From positions 62,001-126,000 of the forward strand of contig CALFCF010000009.1 of the NCBI GenBank assembly GCA_937951345.1: a DNA stretch of 64,000 nt, in the 5' to 3' direction. This document shows, in pieces, positions 37,383 to 46,132 of the stretch (within the stretch, counting starts at the first letter, position 1; each line of letters opens with the position of its first letter). A model generated the notes under the pieces. That model saw only the letters and a program-made list of their open reading frames with translations, did no database searches and was not told the origin of the DNA. This stretch comes from an uncultured Granulosicoccaceae bacterium. Lineage in GTDB: Bacteria > Pseudomonadota > Gammaproteobacteria > Granulosicoccales > Granulosicoccaceae. The translations under genes were made by a program, and so were the position numbers.

Positions 37383-37577
37383 CTAAGCAAGATAAATTTT
37401 TGCGCGGTTGCCGTGCGTAAGCAGGATATTCTACGATTTGATCCGACACCACTCGCAAACTCAAACTCAGGTATTTCAGAATACGTAGCTATTTTGACAT
37501 TGAACGATTGTCAGTTAGGTAACTGGTGATCGAAGCGTCGCAAATAGTACCAATCGCTTCTGATATTATCGCACCTG

Positions 37578-38537
37578 ATGACGGCACTTATACTAGATAC
37601 CGACCCGGGAGTTGATGATGCGATGGCCATTGCCATGGCCTGTGCACACCCTGAACTTGACCTGCTGGGGCTGACTACCGTATTTGGTAATGTCCCTGTA
37701 GAGCAAGCGACTGTCAATACACTAAGTTTACTGGAGCAGTTCGGTCACCCGGAAGTTCCTGTTATTCCCGGTGCTGCGCAACCTCTTGTTAACGACCCTC
37801 TGCCATTTCCAGAATTTGTACACGGCAAAGACGGTTTAGGTAACATCGCTTTGCCGGCTCCATCGTTGCAATCGCGCGACATGACAGCGGCGGAGTTTAT
37901 TGTCGAAACTAGCCGAACACTGCATGGCAAGGTGACATTGGTAGCGATAGGGCCGTTAACTAATATAGCCATGGCATTACAGTTGGAGCCGGATCTACCA
38001 TCAATGGTAGCCGGACTCGTTGTAATGGGTGGTGCGCTGGACGAACCGGGAAATGTATCTCCTGTAGCGGAGGCAAATTTTCTGGCAGATCCTCATGCTG
38101 CTGATTTGGTATTTGAACGGGACTGGCCGGCAACAATTGTTGGGCTTGATGTCACTCACCGCGTAATGTTGTACGAATCCGACCTGAGCGTTATAGCTCA
38201 ACGTGGTGGTAGTTATGGATCGCTGCTGCATTCAGCGAGTGGATTTTATATTGACTACTACACATCGACTGGTGCTGCGCGCAATCAACCGGAGCCCGGA
38301 TGTGCCATGCATGATGCAACTGCACTTGTCTATCTGATCAAGCCGCAACTATTTTCCACAGTTAAGGGGCCTGTTCGAATAGCCCGTGAAGGTATAGCTG
38401 CCGGGCAACTGATAATGGATCGAAAAGGCTATACCTATTTGCTGCCACACTGGAAAAACCGCACTCCGACAGCCGTTTGTACGTCTGTTGACGCCGATCG
38501 TGCCAAGCAGACCTTCCTGGATGCAGTAACCCGATAA
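37578..38537 (+). CDS. Inosine-uridine preferring nucleoside hydrolase
   Basis: A 319-residue nucleoside N-ribohydrolase. The calcium/ribose site DTDPGVDDAMA (Asp7, Asp9, Asp13, Asp14) is intact. The VTLVAIGPLTNIAMAL and the GNVSPVAEANFLADPHAAD block (substrate Asn/Glu/Asn) are present, as is the C-terminal MHDATALVYLI Asp. It frees the base from ribonucleosides for salvage. It stands alone between element A copy 1 and a cadherin-like gene. Confidence 0.93.
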   Translation: MTALILDTDPGVDDAMAIAMACAHPELDLLGLTTVFGNVPVEQATVNTLSLLEQFGHPEVPVIPGAAQPLVNDPLPFPEFVHGKDGLGNIALPAPSLQSRDMTAAEFIVETSRTLHGKVTLVAIGPLTNIAMALQLEPDLPSMVAGLVVMGGALDEPGNVSPVAEANFLADPHAADLVFERDWPATIVGLDVTHRVMLYESDLSVIAQRGGSYGSLLHSASGFYIDYYTSTGAARNQPEPGCAMHDATALVYLIKPQLFSTVKGPVRIAREGIAAGQLIMDRKGYTYLLPHWKNRTPTAVCTSVDADRAKQTFLDAVTR

Positions 38538-38729
38538 CTCTGCCTGACAGTGCGCAGGATCTTTAGCATTTTGCAATGTTTTCTCGGTGTCGGTGTTGCG
38601 GCGGTGTATCATTGAGAGCGTCTGTCGATCGCGTTGCAAAATTTAACCTCGGCAGTTTGGCTAGTGTCTACAAGAAGGTTCGCTAGACACTAATTTTCAC
38701 TAGTTATTAAATCATTCTCATAAACGACG

Positions 38730-40772
38730 ATGACGCGCCCTCTGATCAGCGTTACCCACCGATTGAAATCCGCAACTTTATGGTTTGTTCTTGTTGCGTG
38801 CATGGGTCTGGTTGGCTGCGGCTGGGTCGACTCCACCGGGGCTCAAAGTCGTGACCTTCCGGTAGTGACGTTTGAAGCAAATACCGTTGTTGACCTGATC
38901 GAGAATGAACCGATGCTGATCGACCCAACAACCCGGTTGGACCCTGATGGCGAGATCCAGGTGTGGCGTTGGTCGGACGAACCCGTCAGTGCCGGTAACT
39001 TGTCAGTTTGTCTGGGTACAAACGGTTTCAATCAACAGTTTGTTGCCGACACACTCGAGGATGCATGTGTAGCAGGTAGTTCCTGTAGTGTGCAGTTCAC
39101 AGAGGAAGTTCGTGAAGTTGGCGGGTTGCCGCGTAGTCAGTTTGTTTTGCTACCACCGGTACTTCGTGCGCCGGTAGGTGTTTCCTACGAGCTTTTTGGT
39201 GTGGATGCCAATGGTGTGGAGACATCGAATGAATTTACATTTTGTCTAATCGCAGTTAACGAAGCGCCGGATGCCGTTGATGACGGATTTACGGTGACAG
39301 AAAATGAAACACTTGTTGTATCAAGCAGTGGACCCAATCTATTAAGCAATGATACTGACGATGACGATGTCAGTAACCTGCCGCTAAGCGTCATCGTTGA
39401 ACCGCAGGATGCACCATCCTTCGCAGCTGAATTCACATTGTTCGCTGACGGTGGATTTCGCTATCGACCGCAGACTGGTTTTACTGGTACAGATGATTTC
39501 ACTTACCTGGTAAGTGACGGGTTCGCTACGAATGATGCGACCGTGACTTTGGTAGTGCGTGCATCAAATCAACCACCTGAATTACTGAGCGATCTACCGG
39601 CACTGGAAATTATTGAAGGGGTGCCTGTTGATATCTCGCTCGGTGATTTTTTTGTTGATCCGGAGGGAGCAAATATTTCGTTTAGTGCGACAGATCTCCC
39701 CGAAGAATTGTCACTGTCTGAAGCGGGTGACCTTAGCGGTACGGTCAGTGAAGGCCAGACCGGTGATTTTTCGTTCGATATAGAAGTTACCGACGGCTTT
39801 GGCGAAATTCTAGTACCGGTCAGTGGGGATATTGAAGTGAATCGTCCACCGGTCGCTCTGGATTTACCGGATTTGATTGTTGACGCTGGAGATACAGTGC
39901 GCCTTGATACAGCACGATTTTTTTCTGATCCGGAACAGCAACCACTCTTGTATACGTTACGCGCACCGGTCGGACTGACGTTCAGTATCAACCGTACAAC
40001 TGGTGTGTTGAGTGGCGTAGCCGCAGATGCAGGTGAAATCATATTAACTATCGCTGCCAGTGATGGTTTCAATGACGAGGTTAGAGCTGAACAACAGCTT
40101 GTTGTAACCGCTCCAGTGGTAGTGAATCGACGCCCCACGTATACAGGTTCTCTCGGTAATCAAACCCTTGAAGTAGGGGAGTTGATCACGCCGGTGGTGC
40201 CACGCTTTACCGATCCGGACGGCGATAGGCTGAGGTTCTCGCTCGTAGGCACGCGTCCTGCCGGTCTGGCGTTCAATGTAAACACGGGGCGGCTCACTGG
40301 CCGTCCGACAGCACCCGGTATATTTCGTAATCTTGCCATTCGCGCGACTGACCCTGACGGGTTGTTTACAACATCTGATCCTTTTACTCTGATAGTCGAA
40401 CCCGCACCCGATGACGAGTCGGATACGGACGACGAAACAGATGCAGTCTCTGAAGACGACGAAGATGATACTGATGCATCGTCGGGCACTGCACCACTTG
40501 CCAATCGCGCTCCCGTTGCAGTTGATATTCCAAACGTAGTTTTTGACGACGACTTTACTTACAACGTAAGCGTGTTTTTCGACGACCCCGACGACGATGA
40601 GTTGACCTTCTCGGCAGTCAATTTACCTCCTCGTGTGACCATTTCATTGACCGGTGTCATATCGGGTACCGCCAGTGCTGCTAACGACGGTAATCACTTA
40701 ATCGTGGTGACCGCCAGTGATGGTCGTGGTGGCTTGGTTTCTGACGGTTTCAGATTGACAATAGATAACTGA
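38730..40772 (+). CDS. Lipoprotein with cadherin-like/Ig-like repeats
   Basis: A 680-residue predicted lipoprotein: signal with lipobox (CMGLVGC, Cys about residue 29). Then follow a unique domain with two cysteine pairs (residues 60-170) and a tandem-95/cadherin-like repeat (EAPDAVDDGFTVTENETLVV ... DDFTYLVSDGF). At least four putative-Ig (He_PIG-like) repeats follow, each starting RPP/NQPP and ending ITVTASDG-type. An acidic run (DDESDTDDETDAVSEDDEDD, about 560-580) separates the last repeats. It is likely a cell-surface adhesion or scaffold protein. Its stop codon is directly before element A copy 2. Confidence 0.85.
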   Translation: MTRPLISVTHRLKSATLWFVLVACMGLVGCGWVDSTGAQSRDLPVVTFEANTVVDLIENEPMLIDPTTRLDPDGEIQVWRWSDEPVSAGNLSVCLGTNGFNQQFVADTLEDACVAGSSCSVQFTEEVREVGGLPRSQFVLLPPVLRAPVGVSYELFGVDANGVETSNEFTFCLIAVNEAPDAVDDGFTVTENETLVVSSSGPNLLSNDTDDDDVSNLPLSVIVEPQDAPSFAAEFTLFADGGFRYRPQTGFTGTDDFTYLVSDGFATNDATVTLVVRASNQPPELLSDLPALEIIEGVPVDISLGDFFVDPEGANISFSATDLPEELSLSEAGDLSGTVSEGQTGDFSFDIEVTDGFGEILVPVSGDIEVNRPPVALDLPDLIVDAGDTVRLDTARFFSDPEQQPLLYTLRAPVGLTFSINRTTGVLSGVAADAGEIILTIAASDGFNDEVRAEQQLVVTAPVVVNRRPTYTGSLGNQTLEVGELITPVVPRFTDPDGDRLRFSLVGTRPAGLAFNVNTGRLTGRPTAPGIFRNLAIRATDPDGLFTTSDPFTLIVEPAPDDESDTDDETDAVSEDDEDDTDASSGTAPLANRAPVAVDIPNVVFDDDFTYNVSVFFDDPDDDELTFSAVNLPPRVTISLTGVISGTASAANDGNHLIVVTASDGRGGLVSDGFRLTIDN

Positions 40773-40776
40773 CTAG

Positions 40777-41017
40777 CCTGCTTTATTCATGAAGGGTTCG
40801 CCACCAGAGTCTGGCTACCTAAGCAGGTCGCACGATTGAGCGACATTCGTAGAAATCTACGGGTTGAGCTCAATCGAGTGAGCTGCGACGGCAGACGGGG
40901 ACTGGGGGTGAATAGAAAACAGTGTGCGAACACCCACAGCGACGCTAAAACTGCTTTTCTAACTGGAAATTGCTTAGTTTTCATTGTCACTGTTTTCGCC
41001 TTCGTGAATAGAGCAGG
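40777..41017 (-). mobile_element. Element A copy 2 (241-bp MITE-like)
   Basis: Same 241 bp and same orientation as copy 1. Target duplication is CTAG (40773-40776) and CTGG (41018-41021), one mismatch. It begins four bases after the cadherin-like gene's stop codon. Eleven bases directly after the right-hand duplication (41022-41032, CCTGCTTTATT) repeat the element's own left end, suggesting a remnant of a second element. Confidence 0.9.
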
Positions 41018-41301
41018 CTGGCCTGCTTTATTTTTGTTCTTGCGAGTCACTCCCTCGGAACGCTACGTGTTGTCAATTGCCGTCTGCAACGACCGACAGG
41101 CTCGCTTTTATCCTGTGGCAATATGCCCGTTGATATGTGTAAGGCTGGATAACCGAATAATGTATCGGATTCGAGCCTTTCCGCTGGTGATAATCAGCAT
41201 GAAATCTGTTTCGATTCAGGTTATTTAATCTTTGCCGCTCAGTTCAGGGTGAACGCAATATGCCATCAGTATGACCTACTGACGGTTCGCCTTGAGGAAT
41301 A

Positions 41302-42087
41302 ATGCCGGCTAGAATGACAGATATGTCGTCAACTCAACGGAGTTTTTCTCAACCGGTGGCCGAAGACCAGCAAGCTTTACCCCGGTTTCTACTCGTTAAG
41401 CATTCCACGGGCTGGAATGTGGACCGTTGTAGTGCCTGGATGCAAGAGAACGGTGTATCTGCTGACTGGTGTTATCCTGCTAGCGGCGATACTTTTCCTG
41501 ATCCTACCGGATACACAGGCGTGATCTCATTTGGTGGTGCTGTTAGCGCCAATGATGATAAAACCGAGGACTGGATTCGCCGGGAGCTTGATTTCATCGA
41601 ATCGTGTATGAAACACGATTTACGGTTTTTCGGTATTTGTCTGGGTGCGCAACTGCTTGCGCGCGTTATGGGTGCGCGTGTAACGCCACATGCTGACGCT
41701 ATCAGAGAGGTGGGTTTTTGCCGTGTCGATCCTACACCGGCATCCGGCGGGTTTCTGACTGAACCTCTGACTGTTATGCAATGGCATTCAGAGGGTTTCG
41801 ATATGCCGTCGGGTGCCGTGCATACGGCCAGTGGTGATGTGTTTCCGAATCAGGCTTACCATTTATCGGAACACGTGTTCGGCGTGCAGTTTCATCCGGA
41901 GGTGAATCCTGCAACGCTTGCAATCTGGCACGAACGCAATAAAACGCGGCCTGTTAATGTGCTGACCGAACAGCAGCGTCAAAGCCAAATGCAGGATGCG
42001 CATCGTTATGATCAATCCATCACGCGCTGGCTCGACTCAGTGCTATCGAACTGGACAGCCAACCCGCTCAGCAATCGGGCCGATTAG
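41302..42087 (+). CDS. Class I glutamine amidotransferase-like protein
   Basis: A 261-residue GATase with the nucleophile Cys in FFGICLGAQLLARVMGA and the His-Glu pair in VFGVQFHPEVNP. It resembles stand-alone GMP-synthase-like/YfeJ-type amidotransferases. The acceptor is unknown. GAGGAAT lies five bases before the ATG. Confidence 0.88.
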   Translation: MPARMTDMSSTQRSFSQPVAEDQQALPRFLLVKHSTGWNVDRCSAWMQENGVSADWCYPASGDTFPDPTGYTGVISFGGAVSANDDKTEDWIRRELDFIESCMKHDLRFFGICLGAQLLARVMGARVTPHADAIREVGFCRVDPTPASGGFLTEPLTVMQWHSEGFDMPSGAVHTASGDVFPNQAYHLSEHVFGVQFHPEVNPATLAIWHERNKTRPVNVLTEQQRQSQMQDAHRYDQSITRWLDSVLSNWTANPLSNRAD

Positions 42088-42326
42088 CGCTGATCTTGTT
42101 TGCTTGCGGTATTACGTCACCTCCCGATAAGACTGCCGGAACAGCAGACAACCGCGGATTTGTAACCCGCGTTGAATGTTGCTGAAATCACTTTGAAATT
42201 TTGGTCCCGGATACTCCAATAGCTCCGCTGCTTTTCGCGCCGGAATTTGCCGGGTTACGTTTGCCGTGCGGTAATTAAGCACCGCAACTCTAGGTTGTCG
42301 GTACCGTATCCTTTATCCTGTCGTAC

Positions 42327-44231
42327 ATGAACTTTGATCAATCGCTGCTTCTGACTTTATTTGTTTGCCTACTGGCAGCAGCGCTCGCCGTTCCGGGCGC
42401 GCAACGCCTCGGGCTCGGCCGGGCAGTCGGATTTTTAGCAGGTGGCTTCCTGGTCGGACCCTGGGGACTGGCGCTGGTGCGTGAACCGGATGAGTTACGG
42501 GTTCTCGCCGAATTTGCGACTGGTGTGTTGCTGTTTCTGATTGGATTCGAACTACAGCCGGCGTTGTTACAGCGCCTGAAGCACACAATGTTGACACGTG
42601 GGCTGCCATTTTGGGTTATTTCGACTCTGGTGTTCACAATGGTCGGGCTTACCAGCGGGCTTGGCTGGGCAAAGGCTGTTGCGGTTGCAATGGCACTTGC
42701 GTTGTCTTCTCACGCACTGGTTGCCGAGTTTATTGAATCAAAAAATTTGACTGGTTCGAGCCGGGGTGAATATGTGCTCGCGATGACCACCGCGCATGCA
42801 CTGCTGTTTCTTCCTCTGTTGATTTTATTGCCTCTACTTGGCTTTGGTAATCCGCTGGCCGAACCCGTCGGGCTTCATAATGTCCTCATTGATATTGTTT
42901 TGACTGTGCTTGTCGTGGCCGGTGGCCACTGGGTTTCGAAACACGTGCTGCGCTACATAACCGCGACGCAAGCGCCCGAGATGTTTCTAGCAGCAGTGTT
43001 GTTGTTGGTGTTCGGTGTGCTCTTGCTGTTTATTCAATTCGGTTCTTCCGCGCTGCTTGGAGCCTATCTGGCGGGTTGTGTGATGGCCGCTTCTGAATTT
43101 CGTCAGGAGCTTGCATCAACCTTACGACCGTGGCGAGGTTTGTTATTGGGTTTTTTCTTTTTCTCTCTGGGATTATCTGTTGATTTCGGTTTATTGTTGC
43201 GCTACCCGATGATTGTACTTGCCGTGTTGATCGTGATGTTATCCGTCAAGGTCTTAGTTGCTTTGGCGCTTGGGTATTTACAGGGGCACGGAAGCTCGCG
43301 GCCGCACTGGTTAAGTGTTTCTTTGTTGGCGCCTGCCGGGGAGTTATCGTTTGTAGCACTGTCTATCGCAATTGCTTTTCAAGCTGTTGATCGAGAGTTG
43401 GGCAGTGGGCTGGTTGTTGTGATTGTACTATCCATGATATTGATGCCGATTGTGCAGATCCTATACAACCGGCGGCGCGCTAGTGCTGTCAGCTTACTGC
43501 AGGATATCGAGGAAAACACCGAACCTAATAAGGTCGATGGGCCAAATACCGACCTTCAGGCTTCAGCGGCTGTTTATCCGAATGCCAGGGAGGTACCGTT
43601 ACTGATTGCGGGGTTCGGTCGTATCGGTCAGACCGTTTGTCGTCTGATGGTTTCAGCCGGTATGGAGCCTGTGCTGGTAGACCATGATCCTGAGAGACTG
43701 GCAGACGTTTCCCAAATGGGTTTTCGTACCTACTGTGGTGACGCACTGCGCCCTGAATTACTTGAATTGGCGGGTCTTGGTGGGATGACTGCTATGGTGA
43801 TTGCGATCGAGAATCACCGACGGTCGATGCAGCTGGTATCAATGGTGAGAGAGCATTTTCCGCATGTGCGTCTGGTTGTACGTAGTTCAGATCGTTACCA
43901 TCAGGTGGAACTGGCCAGCGCTGGTGTCATTGCATGCCATCGGGAGAATTATGAATCTGCTGTTCTGATGGGCGAGGACGCGTTGTCTGCCATCGGAATT
44001 GACTGGGAAGAGTCTGAGCGTATTTCAGAGGCATTTCGTGATCATGAAGCAAGACTGATTGAAACTGAAATCGAAATCGGGCGCTTGAAACTGGAGTCTG
44101 GTGAGCCGGTGTATAACCCATCGCTCGCGCTTGGATATACGCAGGTGGAGGCACAACTGAGCACGTTATTGTCACTCGACAATGATGCGTTCGAGCGGGA
44201 ACTGAAGCTTAAAACAGATCAGGATGACTAG
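42327..44231 (+). CDS. KefB/KefC-type CPA2 cation:proton antiporter
   Basis: A 634-residue CPA2 transporter with 12 or so membrane segments in the first 380 residues. A C-terminal RCK/TrkA-N domain follows, with the nucleotide site VPLLIAGFGRIGQTVCRLM (about 425-443). It resembles glutathione-gated K+ efflux proteins KefB/KefC. The TAG stop lies inside the CTAG target duplication of element A copy 3, so the transposon landed exactly at the stop codon without changing the protein. Confidence 0.92.
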   Translation: MNFDQSLLLTLFVCLLAAALAVPGAQRLGLGRAVGFLAGGFLVGPWGLALVREPDELRVLAEFATGVLLFLIGFELQPALLQRLKHTMLTRGLPFWVISTLVFTMVGLTSGLGWAKAVAVAMALALSSHALVAEFIESKNLTGSSRGEYVLAMTTAHALLFLPLLILLPLLGFGNPLAEPVGLHNVLIDIVLTVLVVAGGHWVSKHVLRYITATQAPEMFLAAVLLLVFGVLLLFIQFGSSALLGAYLAGCVMAASEFRQELASTLRPWRGLLLGFFFFSLGLSVDFGLLLRYPMIVLAVLIVMLSVKVLVALALGYLQGHGSSRPHWLSVSLLAPAGELSFVALSIAIAFQAVDRELGSGLVVVIVLSMILMPIVQILYNRRRASAVSLLQDIEENTEPNKVDGPNTDLQASAAVYPNAREVPLLIAGFGRIGQTVCRLMVSAGMEPVLVDHDPERLADVSQMGFRTYCGDALRPELLELAGLGGMTAMVIAIENHRRSMQLVSMVREHFPHVRLVVRSSDRYHQVELASAGVIACHRENYESAVLMGEDALSAIGIDWEESERISEAFRDHEARLIETEIEIGRLKLESGEPVYNPSLALGYTQVEAQLSTLLSLDNDAFERELKLKTDQDD

Positions 44232-44472
44232 CCTGCTCTATTCACGAAGGCGAAAACAGTGACAATGAAAACTAAGCAATTTGCAGTTAGAAAAGCAGTT
44301 TTAGCGTCGCTGTGGGTGTTCGCACACTGTTTTCTATTCACCCCCAGTGCCCGTCTGCCGTCGCAGCTCACTCGATTGAGCTCAACCCGTAGATTTCTAC
44401 GAATGTCGCTCAATCGTGCGACCTGCTTAGGTAGCCAGACTCTGGTGGCGAACCCTTCATGAATAGAGCAGG
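44232..44472 (+). mobile_element. Element A copy 3 (241-bp MITE-like)
   Basis: Forward-oriented copy with a perfect CTAG duplication on both sides (44228-44231 and 44473-44476). It follows directly on the antiporter stop codon. The 67-codon frame MTMKTKQFAVRKAVLASLW... seen in all three copies is on the plus strand here. Near-perfect ends and duplication suggest a recent insertion. Confidence 0.92.
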
Positions 44473-44569
44473 CTAGAGGGTCCGAAAATTACATCGGCTA
44501 TAAAATGATGTTGTAACCTGTGACGGATTGCGAGTGATTGCGGGTTTATAGACGTAAAAATATTTATGC

Positions 44570-44905
44570 ATGAGCACTAACATGGAAACCAATTCAAAAA
44601 CAGCGACAAAATCTGTAGGCGATGGACCGACGTCTTCCCTTACGGATCTTCTAAAGCAACACAATGTACCTTTATCGACCGTAAAGGCGAACAAGATTCT
44701 GCTTGAACTCGGGTTTTTGGCTGAAGCAGAACGCAAGAGCAGTGTTTCAGATAAAACCAAGAAGTACAAAGTTCTCACAGAATCTGGATTGAATTACGGA
44801 ATCAATCGTGAAAGCCGTCATTCTGATCAGACTTCACCCTACTATTTTGATAACAGTTTTGCTGAGCTGGCCCGGCTACTACTGAACGCTGTTGAGTCTA
44901 AATAA
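44570..44905 (+). CDS. Small conserved-looking protein upstream of selU
   Basis: A 111-residue protein. The N-terminus contains a helix-turn-helix-like stretch (SLTDLLKQHNVPLSTVKANKILLELGFL, about 25-52). The C-terminus has LTESGLNYGINRESRHSDQTSPYYF, a pattern seen in short phage-antirepressor-like and orphan bacterial proteins. It may bind DNA or RNA. An in-frame ATG at 44582 is an alternative start. selU begins about 20 bases after its stop, so they may be co-transcribed. Confidence 0.6.
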   Translation: MSTNMETNSKTATKSVGDGPTSSLTDLLKQHNVPLSTVKANKILLELGFLAEAERKSSVSDKTKKYKVLTESGLNYGINRESRHSDQTSPYYFDNSFAELARLLLNAVESK

Positions 44906-44924
44906 CTCTTACCTCCTCAGCAGT

Positions 44925-46073
44925 ATGGATGATACATATAAAAAGCTGCTGTTACGCAAGACACCGATAATCGATGTGCGTTCACCCGCTGAGTTTTTTC
45001 AGGGGAGTTTGCCTGCTTCAACAAATTTGCCGCTGCTTGATGATAAACAACGACAGCAAGTAGGTACCTGCTACAGAAAGCAAGGTCAGGAAAAGGCCGT
45101 TGAACTCGGTCACAGGCTTCTGACTCCAACCATTCGACAACAGCGGTTAGCCGAGTGGATTGCATTTGCGAAGAATCATCCTGATTGTCATTTGATGTGT
45201 TTTCGTGGCGGTTTGCGTTCACAATCAGTGCAGGAGGTTCTGGCTGACAACGGTATTAATCTGCCGTTTATATCAGGAGGGTACAAATCAATCCGCAGAG
45301 ATCTTCTTGATGTAATGCAGCACACGGTGTCTTCGCTTGAAATCATGGTCCTTGCGGGTCGCACAGGAAGTGGAAAAACTCGCTTGTTACATCAACTGCC
45401 GTTTACTGTAGATCTGGAGGGTTTGGCACGTCACCGGGGTTCAACCTTCGGAAGGATGCTAACAGATCAACCGTCAACCGCCACTTTTGAGAATGTATTA
45501 ACCGTCGAATTGGTGGCTGCATTGCAACAACAGAAACAGACCGGGGGTACACGCAAACCACTGGTGCTCGAAGACGAAGCCCGTTTAATCGGGCGTGTTG
45601 CTATACCGGAGGTCCTTAAGGATAGACTCGCCATGTCACCGGCCGTAGTACTTGAAGAGCCTCTTGACGTTCGGGTGGCCGTTGCTAGAACAGACTATGT
45701 TGATGAACTGTCTCGTCTATATTGTGAACAGGCAATTGATTGCTCCGCTGATCCTGTTGATGTTCATTTGTGCAGGCAAGAAGGACTGGTGGCGTTTGCA
45801 GAATGCCACCGCAAGTCGTTGCACAAAATTCGAAAGCGATTGGGTGGTGATCGCTATGCCACGGCGTTGACATTGTTTGACAAAGGATTTGTCCGGCATA
45901 CTGATACCAATGAAACGGATGGCTACGATGAGTTTATTCGCTACTTGCTGAAGAACTATTACGACCCGATGTATGATTACCAGATGACACGAAAGAATCG
46001 CAAAGTGGTATTTCGTGGTGATGCCGATTCGATTAAAGACTGGTTTTCAAGTGACGGATATCAAGCCTGTTAG
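44925..46073 (+). CDS. selU: tRNA 2-selenouridine synthase
   Basis: A 382-residue SelU (MnmH, YbbB). The rhodanese domain begins IIDVRSPAEFFQGSLPASTNLPLL and carries the catalytic Cys92 in MCFRGGLRSQSV. The P-loop domain has GRTGSGKT (145-152). It geranylates then selenates 2-thiouridine at tRNA wobble position 34, using selenophosphate. The ATG at 44925 was preferred to a TTG at 44892 inside the previous gene; no strong ribosome site marks it. The selenophosphate source, a SelD fusion, is the next gene. Confidence 0.94.
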   Translation: MDDTYKKLLLRKTPIIDVRSPAEFFQGSLPASTNLPLLDDKQRQQVGTCYRKQGQEKAVELGHRLLTPTIRQQRLAEWIAFAKNHPDCHLMCFRGGLRSQSVQEVLADNGINLPFISGGYKSIRRDLLDVMQHTVSSLEIMVLAGRTGSGKTRLLHQLPFTVDLEGLARHRGSTFGRMLTDQPSTATFENVLTVELVAALQQQKQTGGTRKPLVLEDEARLIGRVAIPEVLKDRLAMSPAVVLEEPLDVRVAVARTDYVDELSRLYCEQAIDCSADPVDVHLCRQEGLVAFAECHRKSLHKIRKRLGGDRYATALTLFDKGFVRHTDTNETDGYDEFIRYLLKNYYDPMYDYQMTRKNRKVVFRGDADSIKDWFSSDGYQAC

Positions 46074-46132
46074 AATGCTTTTCCACCTCGCAACACACTC
46101 TTTGTAATCTAAGGCGACACTATTGTATTTCG

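Noticed and set aside
44892-44924. TTG start for SelU at 44892
   Set aside because: It lies inside the previous gene and adds 11 residues absent from the SelU fold.
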